NCBI GenBank assembly: GCA_028864885.1 | Contig: JAGWLR010000016.1 | Span: forward strand, 1-48,657 | DNA length: 48,657 nt | Direction of reading: 5' to 3' | From: Burkholderiales bacterium | GTDB lineage: Bacteria > Pseudomonadota > Gammaproteobacteria > Burkholderiales > Burkholderiaceae_C | In this document: piece by piece, positions 41,602 through 48,657 of the stretch | How the letters are laid out: the number at the start of each line of letters is the position of its first letter | Numbering within the stretch: position 1 is the first letter of the stretch | Made by a program: the position numbers and the translations under genes | The notes under the pieces: model-generated | Told to the model about the DNA's origin: nothing | Databases searched by the model: none | Seen by the model: the letters and a program-made list of their open reading frames with translations, nothing else

Positions 41602-43086
41602 ATGAGCGCCGCCGAAATACCTGTCAATCCGATGTCCGACATCAGCACCCTCTGGCCGCGCGCGCTCGAACAACTGGTCACCGAATTGCCCGAACAGCAG
41701 TTCAACACCTGGATTCGTCCGCTGCCTGCGGCCGAGGTTTCGGTACAGGACGGGGTCACCGTGGTGGTGGTTCGCGTACCCAACCGATTCATCCTGGATT
41801 GGGTCCGTACCCAGTACAGCGCCCGTCTGGAAGCACTGCTCACCGAATTGAACGGCACGGCCATCCGGCTGGATCTTGGCTTGGCGGTTCGGCCCGCTGC
41901 TGCAGCTCGCCCCGGCGTGGTCATGCCCACGCGTGCCTTGCCGCCCAACTCGCAAGCGGCGCAAGCCGTGCACGCAGCACAAGCGGCAGGTCAGTTCCAG
42001 GGCAACCACTTATCCACAGGCGGTGGCGCTCTCCCCTCAGCCATATCCACTCGGGGCCACCCTCAAGTCATGGGGCTCAACCCCGCATTGACCTTTGACA
42101 CCCTGGTCCCAGGCCGTGCCAACCAGATGGCACGCACCGCCGCGCTGCATGTGGCCGGTGCGCCGGGCCAGATGTACAACCCGCTGTTCATCTACGGGGG
42201 CGTGGGCCTGGGTAAGACGCACTTGATGAATGCCGTGGGCAATGCCCTGCTGGCTGACAAGCCCGATGCGCGCATCTTGTACCTGCATGCCGAGCAGTTC
42301 ATCAGCGACGTGGTCAAGAACTACCAACGCAAGACTTTTGATGAGCTGAAAGCCAAGTACCACCAGCTTGATCTGCTGCTGATCGATGACGTGCAGTTCT
42401 TCGCCGGCAAAGATCGCACGCAGGAAGAGTTCTTCAACGCCTTCGAAGCCTTGCTGGCCAAGAAGGCCCACATCATCATGACCAGCGACACCTATCCCAA
42501 GGGCCTGGTCAACATCGATGAGCGCCTCACCTCGCGCTTTGACGCCGGCCTCACCGTCGCCATTGAGCCACCTGAGCTCGAAATGCGCGTCGCCATCCTG
42601 ATCAAGAAGGCCGCGCAAGAAGGCATCGACATGCCCGAAGACGTCGCCTTCTTCGTGGCCAAGAACGTGCGCGCCAACGTGCGTGAACTCGAAGGCGCCC
42701 TGCGCAAGGTACTGGCCTTTGCCAAGTTCAGCCACAAAGAAATCACCATCGGCCTGGCCCGCGAGGCCCTCAAAGATCTGCTGTCCATCCAGAACCGCCA
42801 GATCTCGGTCGAGAACATTCAAAAGACGGTGGCCGATTTCTACAAGATCAAAGTGGCCGATATGTACAGCAAGAAGCGCCCGGCTTCAATTGCGCGTCCA
42901 CGTCAGATCGCCATGTACCTGGCCAAAGAGCTGACGCAAAAGAGCCTGCCTGAAATCGGCGAACTGTTTGGGGGCCGTGACCACACCACCGTGCTGCATG
43001 CTTGCCGCAAGATCGCCAGCGACCGCAGCAAAGACACCGAACTGAATCAACAGTTGCACGTGTTAGAGCAGACCCTGAAGGGCTGA
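41602..43086 (+). CDS. dnaA: Chromosomal replication initiator protein DnaA
   Basis: DnaA binds DnaA boxes at oriC, unwinds the origin with ATP and loads the helicase. The 494-residue protein has domain I (about 12-90; [25 protein letters not shown]), an Ala/Gln/Pro-rich domain II linker (about 95-155), the AAA+ domain III with Walker [25 protein letters not shown] and the sensor region [19 protein letters not shown], and DNA-binding domain IV ending with [17 protein letters not shown]. The ATG at 41602 gives a ten-residue lead before the usual start; a second ATG at 41632 is possible. A DnaA box lies upstream of its promoter and another in its own domain II coding sequence. Confidence 0.99.
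   Translation: MSAAEIPVNPMSDISTLWPRALEQLVTELPEQQFNTWIRPLPAAEVSVQDGVTVVVVRVPNRFILDWVRTQYSARLEALLTELNGTAIRLDLGLAVRPAAAARPGVVMPTRALPPNSQAAQAVHAAQAAGQFQGNHLSTGGGALPSAISTRGHPQVMGLNPALTFDTLVPGRANQMARTAALHVAGAPGQMYNPLFIYGGVGLGKTHLMNAVGNALLADKPDARILYLHAEQFISDVVKNYQRKTFDELKAKYHQLDLLLIDDVQFFAGKDRTQEEFFNAFEALLAKKAHIIMTSDTYPKGLVNIDERLTSRFDAGLTVAIEPPELEMRVAILIKKAAQEGIDMPEDVAFFVAKNVRANVRELEGALRKVLAFAKFSHKEITIGLAREALKDLLSIQNRQISVENIQKTVADFYKIKVADMYSKKRPASIARPRQIAMYLAKELTQKSLPEIGELFGGRDHTTVLHACRKIASDRSKDTELNQQLHVLEQTLKG
42010..42018 (+). promoter_or_regulatory. Perfect DnaA box inside the dnaA coding sequence
   Basis: TTATCCACA occurs in the part of dnaA encoding the variable domain II linker. It matches the consensus at all nine positions and could take part in the origin or titrate DnaA. 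Confidence 0.75.
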
Positions 43087-43352
43087 TGCCGGGTTCCCAT
43101 CTATTTTTAGGTTACAACCACAGACGGTGGCAACGCGTCAAGCCAACAGGTCTGTGGATAAAAAAAGGACAAACACCCGGTTGTCCACAGGCTGAATGAG
43201 ATTGGCAAAGTTGTTGTCTGTTGTCCCCAAAACGATACCGAGTGGCATCCACAGGCTTGTCCCAGGCCTAAATCGTTGATGGAACAAGAGAAAATAACGT
43301 TGTGCACAGAAAAAGTCGCCCTCTACTACGACGACCAATTTGAAAGAATGAA
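43087..43352. other. dnaA-dnaN intergenic region, candidate oriC
   Basis: This 266-base stretch contains one perfect DnaA box TGTGGATAA (43153-43161) followed directly by an A-run, one near-perfect TTGTCCACA (43181-43189), and two weaker sites, GCATCCACA (43245-43253) and TTGTGCACA (43300-43308). It is richer in A and T than the genes around it and has no coding frame of note. The box density makes it the best oriC candidate, with the rpmH-dnaA gap as second choice. It also must hold the dnaN promoter; TTGTGC with TACTAC about 18 bases on is a weak candidate. Confidence 0.75.
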
Positions 43353-44486
43353 ATGATTGTGTTGAAAGCAGCTCAGGAAAAAGTTCTATCCGCCCTGCAA
43401 TCGGTCGGTGGGATTGTTGAACGCCGTCACACGCTGCCCATCCTGGCCAATGTCCTGATCCGCAAGTCAGGCGCCAACGTTGAACTGACCACCAGCGATC
43501 TGGAGATCCAGGTTCGCACCAGTGCCGAACTGGATGGTGATGAAGGCGACTACGCTATCACCGTGGGCACCAAAAAGCTGATGGACATCCTCAAGAGCCT
43601 GCCCAGCGATCAAATCGTCTCGCTCACAGCCAATCAGTCCAAGTTGACCCTGCAAGGCGGCAAAAGCCGTTTCACGCTGCAAAGCCTGCCTGCTGAAGAT
43701 TTCCCCCTGGTTCAAGAAGCCGCTGACTTCGGGCCCGCCTTCAGCGTGCCGCAAAAAACGCTGAAGAACCTGATCAGCCAGGTGCACTTCGCCATGGCGG
43801 TGCACGACATTCGCTACTACCTCAACGGCATCCTGTTCGTCGCTGAAGGCAACAGCCTGACCCTGGTGGCCACCGACGGCCACCGTCTGGCGCTGGCCCA
43901 AGCCAACCTCGAAGTCGATATGCCCAAGCAGGAAGTCATCCTGCCGCGCAAAACGGTGCTGGAGCTGCAACGCCTGCTGAAGGACGATGCCAAGGGTGGC
44001 AGTGGTGACGAAGCTCAGCAGATGATCGAAATGCGCTTTGCCGGCAACCAGGCCAAGTTCAATTTCGGGGGTCTGGAATTCGTGACCAAGCTGGTCGAGG
44101 GCAAGTTTCCCGACTACAACCGCGTCATCCCCAAGAACCACAAGCACCACATCACCATCGGCCGCACCACCCTGCTGGCCAGCTTGCAGCGCGCCGCCAT
44201 CCTGACCAGTGAAAAGTTCAAAGGCGTGCGCCTGAACTTCGCCCCGGGCGTGCTGGGCATTGCCTCGAGCAACGCCGAGCAGGAAGAGGCCAAGGAAGAA
44301 CTCGAAATCGACTACAACGGCGACAGCTTCGAGATCGGGTTTAACGTGGGATATTTGATGGACGTGCTGGCCAACATGAGCCAGGACATGGTCACCGTCT
44401 CCCTGCAAGACGCCAACAGCTCGGCCTTGATCACCAACCCTGAGTTCGAAGGCTTCAAGTACGTGGTGATGCCAATGCGCATCTGA
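43353..44486 (+). CDS. dnaN: DNA polymerase III beta subunit (sliding clamp) DnaN
   Basis: DnaN is the ring-shaped clamp that holds DNA polymerase III on DNA and recruits repair factors. The 377-residue protein has the three repeated clamp folds, beginning LKAAQEKVLSALQSVGGIVERRHTLPIL and including RYYLNGILF, LVATDGHRLALA and the C-terminal FKYVVMPMRI with the hydrophobic-pocket residues that bind partner peptides. The ATG at 43353 is chosen; GAAAGAATGAA precedes it as a weak ribosome site. It follows dnaA in the usual order and is followed by a strong terminator before gyrB. Confidence 0.99.
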   Translation: MIVLKAAQEKVLSALQSVGGIVERRHTLPILANVLIRKSGANVELTTSDLEIQVRTSAELDGDEGDYAITVGTKKLMDILKSLPSDQIVSLTANQSKLTLQGGKSRFTLQSLPAEDFPLVQEAADFGPAFSVPQKTLKNLISQVHFAMAVHDIRYYLNGILFVAEGNSLTLVATDGHRLALAQANLEVDMPKQEVILPRKTVLELQRLLKDDAKGGSGDEAQQMIEMRFAGNQAKFNFGGLEFVTKLVEGKFPDYNRVIPKNHKHHITIGRTTLLASLQRAAILTSEKFKGVRLNFAPGVLGIASSNAEQEEAKEELEIDYNGDSFEIGFNVGYLMDVLANMSQDMVTVSLQDANSSALITNPEFEGFKYVVMPMRI

Positions 44487-44512
44487 CCGCGTTGCTTCCC
44501 TGGGACACCTGA

Positions 44513-47098
<2,586 letters not shown>

Positions 47099-47228
47099 TT
47101 TTGTACGCCTTCCCAGGCGGCAAAGAAGAGGTGTGTCCAAGGTTGGTGCCCGCCTCGTCCCATTTGCATTCCCGCGCATAGGACGGCGAACGAATCTTGC
47201 AGCTTGTAGCCGACGGGCTGATCGAGCT

Positions 47229-47629
47229 TCAATGACAGAAGTACCCGAAGCACACCTCGCGGTCCCCAGAAGCTTTCTTCAAGCCCGGGTTGAAACCAGC
47301 TCGCCACAGACGGTGTCGTGTCAGTCCAAGCAAAGAGGTCAGTAGCAAAACCCTGGAGGCGTCGCTGATTGGGCAGAAGTATCCTCCCCTGACCTTCTTC
47401 CAACCATGCTCGACCATGAGCTTCACAGTCATTTCGTTTTCAATGGTGTGAGCGGCATGTTCGTCAGGTACTTCGTGCTCGTGCTGAAAGAGCACATTTA
47501 CGGGTGAATGCGGCTTGGTCCATGCTGCACTTGCCTTCGTGGTGCTGGCGGGCTCGGCGAACAACGTTTAGAGATGCCCACGTAATAGCGCCCACCGGCC
47601 AATTCGAGGACGTAGAACCAGTTCTTCAT
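47229..47629 (-). pseudogene. GIY-YIG nuclease-domain gene, broken by two frameshifts
   Basis: An ATG at 47629 begins a typical GIY-YIG domain: KNWFYVLELAGGRYYVGIS. The frame is then lost, but the rest of the domain continues in the next frame as NVVRRARQHHEGK and after a second shift as AWTKPHSPVNVLFQHEHEV, ending ENEMTVKLMVEHGWKKVRGG and YFC. Together these read as one domain of about 105 residues. Two single-base insertions explain it: one A in the AAA at 47567-47569 and one T near 47529; removing them restores GISNVVRRARQHHEGKAAWT. The ATG overlaps the stop of the JetD-like gene by four bases (ATGA), so the two were once translationally coupled. It may be a true pseudogene or reflect sequencing errors. 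The catalytic Tyr pair, Arg and Glu appear to be present. Confidence 0.82.
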
Positions 47630-48657
47630 TGCGCTTCAGGCCAGGACTCTTGATCTACGCATAGGCCTGATTGCCGCAGTGCGGGCAGCAACACTGCATC
47701 GGCATAGGCACACCCGGTGATGCCAGGATCAGTCTGTCCTTCCTTGCCTGCGGACTCTGGGCGGTGCCCCCTTGAGGTCTGCAACAATGACAACAGCGCC
47801 TCATACCCAGGACGCCATGCACCACAGTGAGGAATGCTCTGACGGAGGTGCGCGAGGATCTGCATGCCTGCGGAGTCGAGGTCGCCATAGAAGCTGACGA
47901 CGGTGGATTCCTGCGCCACGCCATCGCGTATATACAGCCAATCTTTGAACGCGAGACGATCTGCCTCGATTGTTGAATCTCTCCAGTAGAGAGCACTGCC
48001 CTGTGGCGTGCGCAAACGCTTTGCAGCGCCTTTGAATCCCGACGCGTAAACCAGCGCGGACTTGGCCCATTCAGACTGGCGCCTGTCTGCCATGGATTCG
48101 AATGTCACCAGGTTTTCGATGAACAGTACGGTGGCCGCTGGTTGATGCCGGGCCCAATCTGATGGCAGGCTCACCAGCAGTTGAATGGGGGCTTCCAGGA
48201 ACTGTCCCTCACGAGCACCCAGCAATCGCAGCATTTCTTCGCGGCTGTCCAGAACCTTGCTGTGGCCGTTGAAGTGTTTCGCAGACAGTTGCCGGACATA
48301 CCCAGATTGCTCCGAGCGACATGCCACTGCCAGGAGATTGAGCGTGCGAGCACACTCGACGTGATCCATGCCTTGAAACCATGGCAAAGGATTGCGCCGC
48401 AGGTAGTCCAGCAAGGCCGGGGCATCGGGCACGTCCAGCACACCTGGTGCTTTGAGCTGCTGAACCAACCCTCGGCTCCACTTGGGCCCCTCTGGCAGGT
48501 GGCCCGACCACAAGGCCAAGGCATCGGCATCCCGGAGCTCCAGCGTCGGGTCTTGGTCCGCCAGCGTCTGAAAGGCCTGGGGCGTCTTGGTCCGCAGCGA
48601 GACCCAGCCCGTTTGCACCAGGGATTGCAAGAGCGCAGCGATGCTGGCCAGCGCATC
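47626..48657 (-). CDS. JetD-like TOPRIM protein (Wadjet/MksG nuclease subunit family), 5' end off window
   Basis: The frame is open to the right edge, so the start is not visible; about 343 codons are seen of an expected 380-420. The C-terminal half matches JetD/DUF2220: FIENLVTF (conserved Glu, 48100-48117), then STVVSFYGDLDSAGMQIL with the TOPRIM Asp-x-Asp (around 47866-47886) and the closing YADAVLLPALRQSGLCVDQE. An upstream SAKHFNGHSKVLDS fits the family's SK motif. JetD is the plasmid-cleaving subunit of Wadjet systems, in which jetA, jetB and the SMC-like jetC precede jetD. Here those genes would lie just right of the window. The gene overlaps a GIY-YIG gene by four bases at its 3' end. 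An orphan gene is also possible. Confidence 0.8.
   Translation of the reverse strand, partial: DALASIAALLQSLVQTGWVSLRTKTPQAFQTLADQDPTLELRDADALALWSGHLPEGPKWSRGLVQQLKAPGVLDVPDAPALLDYLRRNPLPWFQGMDHVECARTLNLLAVACRSEQSGYVRQLSAKHFNGHSKVLDSREEMLRLLGAREGQFLEAPIQLLVSLPSDWARHQPAATVLFIENLVTFESMADRRQSEWAKSALVYASGFKGAAKRLRTPQGSALYWRDSTIEADRLAFKDWLYIRDGVAQESTVVSFYGDLDSAGMQILAHLRQSIPHCGAWRPGYEALLSLLQTSRGHRPESAGKEGQTDPGITGCAYADAVLLPALRQSGLCVDQESWPEAQ

Overview
The window looks like the chromosomal replication-origin region of a high-GC betaproteobacterium, most likely Burkholderiales and close to Comamonadaceae. The basis is the gene order yidC-yidD-rnpA-rpmH / dnaA-dnaN-gyrB, a parAB-rsmG-mnmG block with consensus parS sites, and protein sequences of betaproteobacterial type. 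No rRNA, tRNA, IS element or CRISPR array was recognised. Species identity cannot be settled from this sequence alone.

Layout, left to right. (1) 1-2170: minus-strand type I restriction-modification genes hsdM and the start of hsdS; hsdR is not in the window. (2) 2410-5887: a XerC-type recombinase and two methyltransferases, one of them RlmI-like. (3) 5983-14562: regulation and signalling, with an AraC regulator, an HDOD protein, a minus-strand cytochrome b561 / YceI / YceI operon, two tandem GGDEF cyclases and a GAF-PAS hybrid kinase. (4) 14570-23074: a minus-strand series mnmG, rsmG, an acid-shock-like small protein, parA, a serine hydrolase, parB, a membrane methyltransferase and a flavin reductase. 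It is interrupted by an opposing PAS-PAS-REC gene between parA and the hydrolase-parB pair. Three parS sites lie inside mnmG and rsmG. (5) 23269-31241: small housekeeping genes, a glycine-rich RNA-binding protein, the kdsD-kdsC-lptC lipopolysaccharide cluster and a KefB-type antiporter. (6) 31322-36813: a large CACHE hybrid kinase converging on a REC-HD-GYP phosphodiesterase that is paired with a cyclic-nucleotide-binding protein. (7) 36900-47098: mnmE, a 41-residue membrane protein, yidC-yidD-rnpA-rpmH, the candidate oriC, dnaA, dnaN and gyrB. (8) 47229-48657: a frameshifted GIY-YIG nuclease gene overlapping by 4 bases the end of a JetD-like (Wadjet/MksG nuclease subunit) gene that runs off the right edge.

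The central part works as one unit of chromosome biology: DnaA and its boxes start replication, DnaN and GyrB support it, ParAB-parS segregates the new origins, MnmE and MnmG modify tRNA wobble uridines, and RnpA, RpmH, YidD and YidC serve RNA processing, translation and membrane insertion. Around it are many signalling genes, several connected with cyclic di-GMP: GGDEF cyclases carrying inhibitory sites and a complete HD-GYP domain. Defence genes sit at both edges. The most novel-looking item is the JetD-like gene with its translationally coupled but broken GIY-YIG partner on the right edge, which may be the end of a plasmid-defence operon whose other genes lie beyond the window.
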